From Patescibacteria group bacterium (lineage in GTDB: Bacteria > Patescibacteriota > Gracilibacteria > UBA1369 > UBA12470): a DNA stretch of 37,217 bases. Each line of letters begins with the position of its first letter. Position 1 is the first letter of the stretch. Under the pieces are notes generated by a model. It was not told where the DNA came from. It made no database searches and worked only from the letters and a program-made list of their open reading frames with translations. This document shows positions 29,063-37,177 of the stretch, one piece after another. The stretch spans positions 1-37,217 of the forward strand of contig JAHIUS010000011.1 in assembly GCA_018816885.1 (NCBI GenBank), written 5' to 3'. Position numbers and translations under genes: made by a program.

Positions 29063-29424
29063 CATCTTAACTTTCTTATTAAACCATTAATAAGTTTTTG
29101 CACTGTAATTGTTTGCAAAAAAACATTATCGAACTCTTTTTGAGTAATATATTTATTATCCTTTGAAATCAACAATTGGTTCTGTAATTCTGTAAGAGAG
29201 CCTTGCGAGATAGTATAAAAACGAATCTTGTCTGGATTAGTTCTCCTGGAAAACCCTTCAGCAATACTAGAAGTAACAGAAACCGCCGCCCGACATATTT
29301 GATTCACAAGAACGAAAAGCTCAAATTTCGGGAATTTTTTTATTAATCTATAAACTTCCATAACAAGCTTATGGCCTTCCTGCCAAGCTATTAAATCCAT
29401 AAAATTTTTAATTTTCCCATTCAT
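29062..29424 (-). CDS. Four-helix-bundle protein (23S rRNA intervening-sequence family)
   Basis: 120 residues with the family features FMDLIAWQEGHKLVMEVYRLIKKFP, LVNQICRAAVSVTSSIAEGFSRRT, FYTISQGSLTELQNQLLIS and LQTITVQKLINGLIRKLR. The family is common as insertions within 23S rRNA genes and scattered in CPR genomes; its molecular function is unknown. Here it lies alone between two large genes of the envelope locus. Both sides have related short repeats in opposite orientation, as if the gene arrived as a small cassette. The start codon is itself part of the right-hand repeat. Confidence 0.9.
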   Translation of the reverse strand: MNGKIKNFMDLIAWQEGHKLVMEVYRLIKKFPKFELFVLVNQICRAAVSVTSSIAEGFSRRTNPDKIRFYTISQGSLTELQNQLLISKDNKYITQKEFDNVFLQTITVQKLINGLIRKLR

Positions 29425-29450
29425 ACTTGCTACTTGCTACTTGCTACTTA
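29424..29450 (+). repeat. Right repeat flanking the four-helix-bundle gene (TACTTGC x3)
   Basis: TACTTGC is repeated three times followed by TACTTA, starting at the T that complements the four-helix-bundle ATG. TACTTGCTACTT is an 11-of-12 inverted match to AAGTAGCAGGTA in the left repeat. Confidence 0.65.
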
Positions 29451-29451
29451 T

Positions 29452-30963
29452 TTACTCTTCTTCCGAATACCTAAAAATTTCTCTAAACCTGAAATACTCC
29501 ATAACCCGAAGACCGGCCCATCTTCCAAGCACCACATTAAAAGCTAAACAGGCAAATATAAGCTCCGGATGACCAAGCATAAGCGTCTTTAGAGAGCTCC
29601 ACTCCGCAACAAAATAACAGATAACAGCAACCAGTGTTACCTCGAAAATTATAATAAGTGCAGACTTAAGCCCCTTCCCCGTCTGAATACTGATAAACCT
29701 TTCAACAAGAGTACTCATAATGAGCATCGGAAATATCGAAATCGACACCATTTGAGTAACATTAAGAAAAGCTCCCATCAAAAGCATTACAAGAATTACA
29801 ATACTCGTTATAGTCAATACAATCGCCATTCTCGGAATATAAAGCAATCTGTATCTTTTTAAAATCAACCTGGAAAGAGTCCCGAAAAACAAAATAACAA
29901 ACAGAATAAAAAGCCCGAATTTAAGCCCGAGAGCAATAAAAGAAAGAGCCAAAATCGAAGGGATGTAAACACCAAGCGTCTCAAGTCCGACAACCTGCTT
30001 CAAAAAAGCAACCATCATAATAATCACAGGAAGCATAAGTACAAGCTTGAGAGAGTTGCTCGGCACCCCCTTTTCAAGCATATAGTTCACAAAATAAGAC
30101 ATGAAATTAGCAACCCCGATGTTCACGGGACTATCAACAATCCTATAAGTTACACCCCGAAGCTCCAAATCAGCCAAGAAATCGGAAACGGTAGCGGCAT
30201 CAACAAGCGGCCAAAGAGCCTCCTGTCTCGTAATAACTATCTGCCTCGGATTAACTGTTCGGAAAGTTCCTTGAGCAATATTCTGCAGATTTGCAAGATT
30301 TTGCTTGGAAATCACAATAATATCAGCTCCGTTAAAAAACCCTTCTTCCCCCTGGCTCAATTGAGAAAGAATCGTAAGGCCCGAGCTCCCAACAGTCCAG
30401 AGAACAACAGTATTCGCCTGCTTAATAGTGTTCGACGATTCCTGTAATTGCTGCAAAAGAGCCTCTTCCGAAAGAAACTCAGAAGCCTCCCCAAAACTTC
30501 CGATCAAATTAACAAAAACCCCCTGCTGCTTAGCATAATCAACAAGACTTGTAAGCTTCTCGGACTCCTCGGAATTGTCGGTTATAAGAAGAAATGTCCT
30601 TTCATAAACAAAAACCTCATGCGTAATCGTATCCTGCTCTCCATCTATATTTCGAACCACCAATGTAACCTGATACTCCCCCGGCTCACCATAAGAATGA
30701 ACTATCTCCACCCCCTGCTGCCTGTTTCCATCACCAAGATGCCATTCATAAGTAAGATCCTTGTCTTCTTCGGGATTAAAGGTATCGGAAGCATCGAAAA
30801 TAATACTCCTACCAACCATAACAACCCGATCGGCATCAATAACTGCGGTTAAGGTATTTTCTTCCAAAACAATCTCCTCCGGAAGATCTTGAGCAAAAGC
30901 TAAAGATCCAGAAAAAACAAGAACAGATAAAAGAGCAAGCGAAAAAAAGCGTTTTGTAAACAT
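29452..30963 (-). CDS. PKD-domain seven-helix membrane protein (UUP1/7TM_transglut-like)
   Basis: The ATG at 30963 begins a clear signal peptide (MFTKRFFSLALLSVLVFSGSLAFAQ) and lies 24 bases after a good promoter; an in-frame start 48 codons earlier is not preferred. A PKD domain follows (about residues 40-110, YEWHLGDG...HSYGEPGEYQVTLVV). Next is a Rossmann-like exported region of about 200 residues (TFLLITDNSEESEKLTSLVDYAKQQ...GADIIVISKQNLANL), then seven membrane segments from about 310 (LKLVLMLPVIIMMVAFLK, LGVYIPSILALSFIALGLKFGL...). The seven-helix part resembles the 7TM region usually attached to an inactive transglutaminase and linked to RimK-type ATP-grasp genes. The transglutaminase part is not seen. 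It precedes the ATP-grasp fusion gene on the same strand, with the four-helix-bundle gene in between. Confidence 0.75.
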   Translation of the reverse strand: MFTKRFFSLALLSVLVFSGSLAFAQDLPEEIVLEENTLTAVIDADRVVMVGRSIIFDASDTFNPEEDKDLTYEWHLGDGNRQQGVEIVHSYGEPGEYQVTLVVRNIDGEQDTITHEVFVYERTFLLITDNSEESEKLTSLVDYAKQQGVFVNLIGSFGEASEFLSEEALLQQLQESSNTIKQANTVVLWTVGSSGLTILSQLSQGEEGFFNGADIIVISKQNLANLQNIAQGTFRTVNPRQIVITRQEALWPLVDAATVSDFLADLELRGVTYRIVDSPVNIGVANFMSYFVNYMLEKGVPSNSLKLVLMLPVIIMMVAFLKQVVGLETLGVYIPSILALSFIALGLKFGLFILFVILFFGTLSRLILKRYRLLYIPRMAIVLTITSIVILVMLLMGAFLNVTQMVSISIFPMLIMSTLVERFISIQTGKGLKSALIIIFEVTLVAVICYFVAEWSSLKTLMLGHPELIFACLAFNVVLGRWAGLRVMEYFRFREIFRYSEEE

Positions 30964-30987
30964 AGAATTATTTTTAAATCTCGTCGG

Positions 30988-31016
30988 ATAGTAGCAAATC
31001 CGGGAGAAAATATCAA
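30988..31016 (-). promoter_or_regulatory. Promoter of the PKD-7TM gene
   Basis: On the minus strand TTGATA (31016-31011) and TACTAT (30993-30988) are 17 bases apart, and the ATG at 30963 is 24 bases beyond. It supports the shorter start and lies back to back with the surface-protein promoter at 31061-31089. Confidence 0.7.
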
Positions 31017-31060
31017 TCGACCCAAAAAACAAAAGACAAAGGACGCCAAGCATCTCAAGG

Positions 31061-31089
31061 TTGCCGAACAAGCATATTTCTGATATAAT
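31061..31089 (+). promoter_or_regulatory. Promoter of the surface protein gene
   Basis: TTGCCG (31061-31066) and TATAAT (31084-31089) are 17 bases apart; the ATG at 31114 is 24 bases beyond. The two divergent promoters are about 45 bases apart, so a shared regulator is possible. Confidence 0.7.
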
Positions 31090-31113
31090 ATTAAGATTTA
31101 AAAACAAAAAAAT

Positions 31114-33285
31114 ATGTATAAAAAACTAATCAGCTTGCTAAGCATCGGAGCACTGGCCCTACTGCAGGCACCGACCACTATCGCATCAAGCACTCTGGAA
31201 GTTGAAGCTTTCGACACAATCGCAGGTTATTCGACAACAATCGAAGTCGAAAACGCCATATCTTATCGAGACATCGAAATTTTGATTACAAAACCGAACC
31301 AAAGCGAATTGATACTCGAAGGAGAAACGGACGAAGACGGGGAATTGCAATTGGATATGGATGGGTATCATTTGAAACAAGCGGGAAATTATGAGATAAA
31401 AGGGAAATACTCAAACGAAAACAACTACGGTCAAACAGATTCATTCAAGGTTTACGAAGACTCTGTTTCGCTAAACAAATCATTGCTGGAAGCAGACCAA
31501 TCAACAGCGGAAGCAACAGGGTACGATCCTGTGAAACTTTCAATAACACTGGAAGACAAATACGGAAATCCGATAAACAATCACGAGATCAGCATAATCT
31601 CCAGTAGAAGCGGTGACTACATCACCCCATACAGTGAAACAAAAACAAACGACCAGGGGAAAACAACTTTCTATGCATATTCTGACGAGGTTGGAATTTC
31701 AACCTACACAGCTTATGACATGACAAGCAATATAACCCTGTCAGGCAGAGCAAAAGTGGCTTTTTTCAGCCCGACAAAAACTTTAAAAGACATCGGAGGA
31801 GACAACCTATTCACATCGGTCCTTCTAGCCTCTGACGGAGGAGAAGCAGGCCCAGTCGACCACTTCGAAATCGAAGACATAGAAGAACAAGTGGATATCA
31901 ACAAATTTGTAAACTTCACAGTCACAGCTTACGACGAAAACGACCTAACGGTAGAAGACTACACCGGAACAATCAGGTTTGGATCAAGCGATGACAACTC
32001 TGACCTTCCAAACGACTACACATTCATGGCGGAAGACCAAGGAAGTCATACTTTCAGCCTAAGCCTAAGATTTGGGACAACAGGACTTCACACATTATCA
32101 ATAACAGATATAGATGACCGCGATATCGAAGGTGAAATCGAGGTCCAAGTAGGGACAGAAGGCACCGGAAACGCAACAGTCACTCCAAACACAACTGAAG
32201 AATCAGACGCGGATTTCACCCTTTTAACCCCACAAGCCGGAACTTACAGCTTGAGCACAATAGAAATAAGCGGCCAAGCGGAGTACGGACTTTACATCGA
32301 CATATACGACAACTCCGAAATCCTAACGGAAGTCTTCACAACTCCGGATAACGCATTCTCATATGAAGCGGATTTGGGTAGCGGCTTACACCAATTATAT
32401 GCCGTAACAAAAGATGCCGACGGCAACGAGCTGGAAACTTCGGAAACAGTTTCCGTGACCATCGATATGGACGCTCCAATCCTCGATTACGTAACCATTT
32501 CACCTGAAGGAGATCTTGCCGCAGGAAGTACCTTTTCAGTAGAAATTTTCTCAGAACCGAACCTCAATCAAGCGGGAATTATTTTGGGAGATAAAATTTA
32601 CGAACTACAGGAATCCATTACAACAAAAGGTGTTTACAAAGGAACTCTTCTTGCACCTGAAACGGAAGGAATATATGAACTGGACATCATTCTGGTAGAC
32701 ACTCTTGCCAACGAGATCCAATACAGCAATCAAGCAACAATATCAGTTGTAGAAGCAGTTGTAGTGGTAGAGGAAGAAGTGGTTGAAATAGAAGAGGAGG
32801 TAGTAGTAACTCCATCAGATATAACAGGTGTAGAGGCCATCAATGGAGATTCTCGCGTAACTTTAACCTGGGAAGCTGCGGTTTCAGGGTCAGAAAACAC
32901 TTTCATCGACCATTACAAAATCTATTACGGACCCGATCCCGAACTGTTATTCAGTACAGTAGAAACTTACGATTCAAGCACAACTTGGTACATCCCCGGT
33001 CTTCAAAACGACACAACATACTATTTCCAAGTTGTCGCAGTAGATTCTGAAGGGGCAGAAAGCCTCGGAAGAAGCGCAACTATGGAAGGAACTCCTGAAG
33101 CTGAAGAAGTAATAGAGGAATTAGGAAAACTTCATGAAAGTGCGGAAGAACCATCCCTCGAAGAAACAGGAACCCCTGAAGAAACTCCCGATAGCGGACC
33201 ACAAGCCGCATGGGTGCTTTTATTCACAATAGTATTCGCAGAATTTTACTTCAAAACTAAAAAGAAAATTAACCAAAAAATATAA
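31114..33285 (+). CDS. Surface-anchored Ig-like/fibronectin-III protein with C-terminal membrane anchor
   Basis: A signal peptide (KLISLLSIGALALLQAPTTIAS) is followed by beta-rich modules. First is a bacterial Ig-like region (about 110-210: KLSITLEDKYGNPINNHEISIISSRSGDYI...TKTNDQGKTTFYAY, invasin-type). A second Ig-like part lies at about 245-345, and a FIVAR-like or carbohydrate-type region at about 365-460. A C-terminal fibronectin-III domain (about 565-660: VTLTWEAAVSGSENTFIDHYKIYYG...LQNDTTYYFQVVAVDSEGAES) follows. An acidic linker leads to a membrane segment AAWVLLFTIVFAEFYF and KTKKKINQKI. It is likely exported and held by the tail helix. It is divergent from the PKD-7TM gene and could be a substrate or partner of that system. 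Its stop overlaps the next start (TAATG). Confidence 0.8.
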   Translation: MYKKLISLLSIGALALLQAPTTIASSTLEVEAFDTIAGYSTTIEVENAISYRDIEILITKPNQSELILEGETDEDGELQLDMDGYHLKQAGNYEIKGKYSNENNYGQTDSFKVYEDSVSLNKSLLEADQSTAEATGYDPVKLSITLEDKYGNPINNHEISIISSRSGDYITPYSETKTNDQGKTTFYAYSDEVGISTYTAYDMTSNITLSGRAKVAFFSPTKTLKDIGGDNLFTSVLLASDGGEAGPVDHFEIEDIEEQVDINKFVNFTVTAYDENDLTVEDYTGTIRFGSSDDNSDLPNDYTFMAEDQGSHTFSLSLRFGTTGLHTLSITDIDDRDIEGEIEVQVGTEGTGNATVTPNTTEESDADFTLLTPQAGTYSLSTIEISGQAEYGLYIDIYDNSEILTEVFTTPDNAFSYEADLGSGLHQLYAVTKDADGNELETSETVSVTIDMDAPILDYVTISPEGDLAAGSTFSVEIFSEPNLNQAGIILGDKIYELQESITTKGVYKGTLLAPETEGIYELDIILVDTLANEIQYSNQATISVVEAVVVVEEEVVEIEEEVVVTPSDITGVEAINGDSRVTLTWEAAVSGSENTFIDHYKIYYGPDPELLFSTVETYDSSTTWYIPGLQNDTTYYFQVVAVDSEGAESLGRSATMEGTPEAEEVIEELGKLHESAEEPSLEETGTPEETPDSGPQAAWVLLFTIVFAEFYFKTKKKINQKI

Positions 33286-33680
33286 TGGGAATCTTAAACA
33301 ACCTGCGCGAAAGCGCTCAAAAAGGACGAGATGAACGAGAAGCCATTGTGGGCAAAGCCGAAGGAAGAAGCATGGACGAAGGCATTGCAAGCATGATAAC
33401 AGGGGCGGAAACACAACAAGAGGTAAAAACCAACGCCGATAAAATCGCGGAAAACACCACTTTTGAAGGCAAAAAAAGGCTTGCCGAAATAGCCGGAGGA
33501 GCCTTGAGATCACTTGAAAAAATCGCAACGGGCAACCCGGCGGTAGAAGCCGCAAGAGCACAAATCCAAAAACTCCAGGCCCAAAGACAAGCCGCGCTGG
33601 AAGGACCGGAAATGGCAGCCAAAAGAGAGATAGAAAGACTCAATCGAGAAGGAAAATGGATAGATTCAGGTATTAGTTAG
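33285..33680 (+). CDS. Uncharacterised helical protein, 131 residues
   Basis: The ATG shares a base with the preceding stop, so translation is probably coupled. The protein is soluble, highly helical and rich in Ala, Glu, Arg, Lys (GILNNLRESAQKGRDEREAIVGKAEGR; AARAQIQKLQAQRQAALEGPEMAAKREIERL), with a possible coiled coil in the last 60 residues. No family is recognised. Its stop codon is the first base of repeat copy B. Confidence 0.7.
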   Translation: MGILNNLRESAQKGRDEREAIVGKAEGRSMDEGIASMITGAETQQEVKTNADKIAENTTFEGKKRLAEIAGGALRSLEKIATGNPAVEAARAQIQKLQAQRQAALEGPEMAAKREIERLNREGKWIDSGIS

Positions 33681-33767
33681 CCGTAACAGGACAACGTCCT
33701 GATTACGACCCCACTATCAATCAAGTCGTTTCGCCGCCAAGGCGGGACAAGCACACAGCGAAACACC
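33680..33767 (+). repeat. Dispersed structured repeat, copy B
   Basis: Directly after the stop codon comes GCCGTAACAGGACAACGTCC and on through TTACGAC, ATCAAGTCGTTTCGCC and GCGAAACACC, matching copy A at 1441-1515 in order. It forms hairpin CAGGAC-AAC-GTCCTG, the ACGAC/GTCGT pairing, and a larger hairpin GTTTCGC...GCGAAAC with CCGCC-AA-GGCGG inside. Both copies are in intergenic gaps. Confidence 0.6.
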
Positions 33768-33782
33768 AATAATTCAAAAAAA

Positions 33783-33956
33783 ATGAAACAACAAATACTG
33801 AAAATTCTGGAGCAGCAGCAAACCAAAATGGAAGAAATGGTTGAAGATTTCAAAAAAATAATCGACCAACTCAAAAAAGATACCTTCAAAAAAGCCGAAG
33901 CGGACGAATCAGTACAAGAAGATAAAGCCGCCGAAGACCTTCTAAAAGAACTCTAG
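33783..33956 (+). CDS. Small coiled-coil protein, 57 residues
   Basis: The frame starts MKQQILKILEQQQTKMEEM and ends EDLLKEL. It is rich in Gln, Lys and Glu with hydrophobic residues at heptad spacing, a probable coiled coil. A position right after repeat copy B and before the yggT promoter, in the direction of its neighbours, and a protein-like composition support it. No function can be given. Confidence 0.6.
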   Translation: MKQQILKILEQQQTKMEEMVEDFKKIIDQLKKDTFKKAEADESVQEDKAAEDLLKEL

Positions 33957-33968
33957 AGCACTCTCATC

Positions 33969-33977
33969 TGTTATGCT
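33969..33977 (+). promoter_or_regulatory. Extended -10 promoter of yggT-cysS
   Basis: TG-T-TATGCT lies 30 bases before the yggT ATG. Just before the ATG is a GCGTC/GACGC hairpin (33987-33991 with 34003-34007), directly touching the start codon. Confidence 0.45.
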
Positions 33978-34007
33978 AAAATAGTCGCGTCCAAAAACAA
34001 AAGACGC

Positions 34008-34268
34008 ATGTACTATCCGATACTCTTCATAAATTACTTCTTCCAAATCCTAACATTCCTGGTAATCGCCAGGGTAATTTTAAGTTGGTTCAGGACGCCT
34101 CATTCGAGCCCGATTTACAGATTTCTTATCGATTCGACTCAGCCTGTTATGAATTTGGCCAAAAAGATCACCCCCAGGACAGCAATGCTGGACTTCTCCC
34201 CTATCGTCGCAATTATCGGCCTTGATCTCGCCAGAACTGCAGTGCTTTATATTCTCGCATCATTATGA
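34008..34268 (+). CDS. YggT-family membrane protein
   Basis: 86 residues with two membrane segments (ILFINYFFQILTFLVIARVILSWF and [24 protein letters not shown]) around the family loop RTPHSSPIYRFLIDSTQPVMNLAKKITPR. YggT proteins are small inner-membrane proteins with poorly known roles, sometimes linked to cell division (YlmG) or osmotic response. Its stop overlaps the cysS start (ATGA). Confidence 0.9.
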   Translation: MYYPILFINYFFQILTFLVIARVILSWFRTPHSSPIYRFLIDSTQPVMNLAKKITPRTAMLDFSPIVAIIGLDLARTAVLYILASL

Positions 34269-35650
34269 CCCTTTTTGTAAAAAACACATTATCCGGCAAA
34301 AAAGAGGAGTTCAAGCCCTTGAATGACAATAAGGTTGGACTATATATTTGCGGACCCACAGTTTACGATAGCGGACATCTAGGGCATGGTCGGTCAGCAG
34401 TTGCATTTGATATTATTCAAAAATACCTGAGATACAAAGGATTCGACGTCACCTATATTTCGAATTACACCGATATTGATGACAAGATGATTAAAAGAGC
34501 CAATGAAGAAGGAATTTCCGTTCCTAACTTGGCGGACAAAATTATCCCAAAATACAAGGAAGATTATGGAAAACTAAGAATTGCAAAACCCGACAAGCAA
34601 CCAAGAGCCACTGCGTTCATCCCTCAAATGATCGATTTGATCCAAAAGCTGATGGATAAAGGGGTCGCTTACGAACTTGAAGATGGGATTTATTTCCAAA
34701 TCGAAAAATTTCCGGATTACGGAAAGCTCAGCCACCAAAAACTTGATGAACTACGAGCCGGCTCAAGAGTGGAAAAAGACTTCCAAAAGAAGCACCCTCA
34801 CGATTTCGTGCTTTGGAAAAAAGCCAAACCCAGAGAACCAAAATGGGATAGCCCATGGGGCGAAGGCAGGCCTGGATGGCACATAGAATGTAGCGCAATG
34901 AGCATGCATCTTCTCGGAGAAACCTTCGATATTCACGGAGGCGGAATGGATTTAACATTCCCCCATCACGAAGACGAAATCGCCCAGTCCGAAGCCGCAA
35001 CCGGCAAAAAGTACGTCAAATACTGGCTCCACAACGGATTCATCAATATCGATGATGAAAAAATGTCCAAAAGCCTCGGAAATTTCTTCACCTTAAAAGA
35101 AATCTTCGAAAAATACGACCCATTAGCAGTAAGATACCTATTCCTGGGAACTCACTATCGCAGTCCAATAAACTTTTCAGACAAAATACTCGACCAAGCA
35201 GAAAACGGACTCCAAAGAATCCGAGACTTCTTAATTAACCTGAAAAACTACAAATCCAAAACAAAAAACACACCAAACTTAGAAAAAATGCTATCCGAAG
35301 CAATAGACAATTTCGAGAAAAAGATGGACGACGACTTCGATACAGCAGGAGCACTAGGAGCCCTCTACAGCCTAATAAAAGAAGTGAACATCCTGATGAA
35401 AGGCAAGCTCCTCGCAGAAAAAGATCAGTGGGAAATCATGGAAACCATGCAAAAAATGGACTCTGTCCTAAGCATCCTCCCGGAAGTCGACGAAAACTTA
35501 GACTCAGAAGTGGAAACCCTCATCAAGGAACGTAACCAAGCTAGAGCAAACAAAGATTTCGCTCGCTCAGATGAAATCCGAGATGAACTTGCCACGAAAG
35601 GTATCGTGCTCGAAGATACACCAGAGGGGACAATTTGGAAAAAACATTAA
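34265..35650 (+). CDS. cysS: Cysteinyl-tRNA synthetase
   Basis: The class I enzyme charges tRNA-Cys with cysteine. The HIGH-type motif is [14 protein letters not shown] with the first zinc Cys in [47 protein letters not shown] supplies the other zinc ligands. EKMSKSLGN is the KMSKS motif near residue 265. The C-terminal helical region ends [38 protein letters not shown]. At 461 residues it is full length. Confidence 0.98.
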   Translation: MTLFVKNTLSGKKEEFKPLNDNKVGLYICGPTVYDSGHLGHGRSAVAFDIIQKYLRYKGFDVTYISNYTDIDDKMIKRANEEGISVPNLADKIIPKYKEDYGKLRIAKPDKQPRATAFIPQMIDLIQKLMDKGVAYELEDGIYFQIEKFPDYGKLSHQKLDELRAGSRVEKDFQKKHPHDFVLWKKAKPREPKWDSPWGEGRPGWHIECSAMSMHLLGETFDIHGGGMDLTFPHHEDEIAQSEAATGKKYVKYWLHNGFINIDDEKMSKSLGNFFTLKEIFEKYDPLAVRYLFLGTHYRSPINFSDKILDQAENGLQRIRDFLINLKNYKSKTKNTPNLEKMLSEAIDNFEKKMDDDFDTAGALGALYSLIKEVNILMKGKLLAEKDQWEIMETMQKMDSVLSILPEVDENLDSEVETLIKERNQARANKDFARSDEIRDELATKGIVLEDTPEGTIWKKH

Positions 35651-35653
35651 ATT

Positions 35654-36535
35654 ATGTGGATTTTACTCTCATTAATCTCCGCCCTAGCAATGGCTAGCCG
35701 CCTTGCCGTGGCAAAAAGCCTTTCTGCAAAGTTCACAGCAACTTTCCAAACCTGGTTGATGGTAGTTTTCGCAATACCCGTCACAATCCTTTACATTATC
35801 CCCACATTCACAGAAATCCCACTAGATAACACCGCCTTTCTACTAACAACATTCATCGCATCATTAGGGTTCGTCACAGCCAACATATTAATTGTAAAAG
35901 CCGGTGAATACTCTCCCCTATCACTAACCATCCCCTTCCTCGCAATCACGCCAATTCCGGCAATAGCCATAGAATTTTTCACTCTAGGGAACCTGCCAAC
36001 TCTTTACGGATTCATCGGGATCCTTCTGGTCGCAGTCGGAGGTTATGTTTTAAATGCTTCAGAAAGCAAAAAAGGCATTCTTGAACCAATAAAAGCAATC
36101 GCCCGAGAAAAAGGAAGTATGCTTGCAATCCTGGCTGCAATAATATTCGCAGTCGGAGGAACCTTGACTAAATATGCGGTACAAGAATCGAACGAAACCG
36201 CATTCATCACAATGTGGACAGTTACCAATTTGGCCGTCGCCACACCTCTTGTGCTGATCTGCTCAAAGTGCAAAAAACAGATCAAAGAGACTTTCAAAAA
36301 GGGAAATCTACTGAAAATCTCCGCAATGGGAACATTTTTCGCACTTGCATTCATCACCTTCTCAATCGCAACATTAGGTGCCAACGCCGCCTACATAATA
36401 GCACTCAAGAGAACCGCAGGCCTGTTCGGCGTTCTGATGGGTTGGCTTATATTCAAGGAAGTAAAAATCACCGAAAGACTAGCTGGAGCCGTTGTTATGG
36501 TTGCAGGGGTTGTTCTAATTGCTGTGCTTGGTTAA
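35654..36535 (+). CDS. EamA/DMT-family transporter
   Basis: 293 residues with about ten membrane segments in two related halves. Each ends in a family-type segment: LYGFIGILLVAVGGYVLN in the first, VKITERLAGAVVMVAGVVLIAVLG in the second. This matches the drug/metabolite superfamily EamA pattern. The substrate is unknown; amino acids, nucleobases and other metabolites are known in the family. It begins 3 bases after cysS and is probably co-transcribed. Confidence 0.9.
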   Translation: MWILLSLISALAMASRLAVAKSLSAKFTATFQTWLMVVFAIPVTILYIIPTFTEIPLDNTAFLLTTFIASLGFVTANILIVKAGEYSPLSLTIPFLAITPIPAIAIEFFTLGNLPTLYGFIGILLVAVGGYVLNASESKKGILEPIKAIAREKGSMLAILAAIIFAVGGTLTKYAVQESNETAFITMWTVTNLAVATPLVLICSKCKKQIKETFKKGNLLKISAMGTFFALAFITFSIATLGANAAYIIALKRTAGLFGVLMGWLIFKEVKITERLAGAVVMVAGVVLIAVLG

Positions 36536-36558
36536 AACTGACTGATTTTGTGATGATT

Positions 36559-37134
36559 TTATAAAGTGACTTCAGCTTCACCGGTTGTCTTATAATGACA
36601 AACCCATTTTGAACTATCTTCAAACCCAGTTTTGTCAAATTCCCCTTTTCTCCTTTCGGTAATTCCTACAAGACTATCTCCTTCATAAGGGGATTTTGTG
36701 TCTTCACATAAAGCTTCAAAAAGCAACCATTCATCAAATACATCCCAAATAATCTCATAAGGGACATCAGCATCAGCTAGTGGACTAAACTCCGGATAAA
36801 CCCGATATAAATCCTCTCCATCTTCCAAGGGGATAGCAAAAGGAATATCCCTATAATCTTCTAAAGATCCATTTTTTCGAGTATTTATCACTGCTCGTGA
36901 AAATCCCCCGTTGCTCCATGAAACTTCTTCATGACAATACCAAGAGGAATCATCTCGATAACCAGTTGAATTAATCAACAAAATTCTATAATGAGTTAAA
37001 TTTACAAGCTCATCAACATCCCCCTCATAACACGCTTCTTCAAATCTTTTTTCATATTCAGATACAGATTGCGAAACGGTACATTCCAAGAAAAGCACAA
37101 ACAGAAGCGGCAAGGAGTTTGAGGAAAATAGCAC
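36559..37134 (-). CDS. Uncharacterised secreted or membrane-attached protein, Cys/Trp-rich
   Basis: The start is uncertain. GTG at 37134 gives 191 residues beginning MLFSSNSLPLLFVLFLECTV, a hydrophobic signal that could be a lipoprotein or cleaved signal. An upstream CTG or ATT would add up to ten residues. The mature part has several Cys (EEACYEG, SWYCHEEVSW, EALCEDT, KWVCHYKTT) and Trp, and is acidic. The SWYCHEE and KWVCHYK pieces are alike, so it may hold two copies of a small unit. No family is recognised. It is convergent with the EamA gene. Confidence 0.6.
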   Translation of the reverse strand: MLFSSNSLPLLFVLFLECTVSQSVSEYEKRFEEACYEGDVDELVNLTHYRILLINSTGYRDDSSWYCHEEVSWSNGGFSRAVINTRKNGSLEDYRDIPFAIPLEDGEDLYRVYPEFSPLADADVPYEIIWDVFDEWLLFEALCEDTKSPYEGDSLVGITERRKGEFDKTGFEDSSKWVCHYKTTGEAEVTL

Positions 37135-37153
37135 TGGGTATAGCGAGAACTTC

Positions 37154-37177
37154 AGAGCTTGAATTTATTAAAGCTCT
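37154..37177. repeat. Inverted repeat AGAGCTT-N10-AAGCTCT upstream of the last gene
   Basis: A perfect 7-base inverted repeat encloses a TTTAAT hexamer on the minus strand, which could be the -10 of the gene starting at 37134. It may be an operator, or chance in an A/T-rich stretch. Confidence 0.3.

Noticed and set aside
30964..31107. 48-residue N-terminal extension of the PKD-7TM protein
   Set aside because: A signal peptide begins at 30963 and a 17-base-spaced promoter lies inside the extension.
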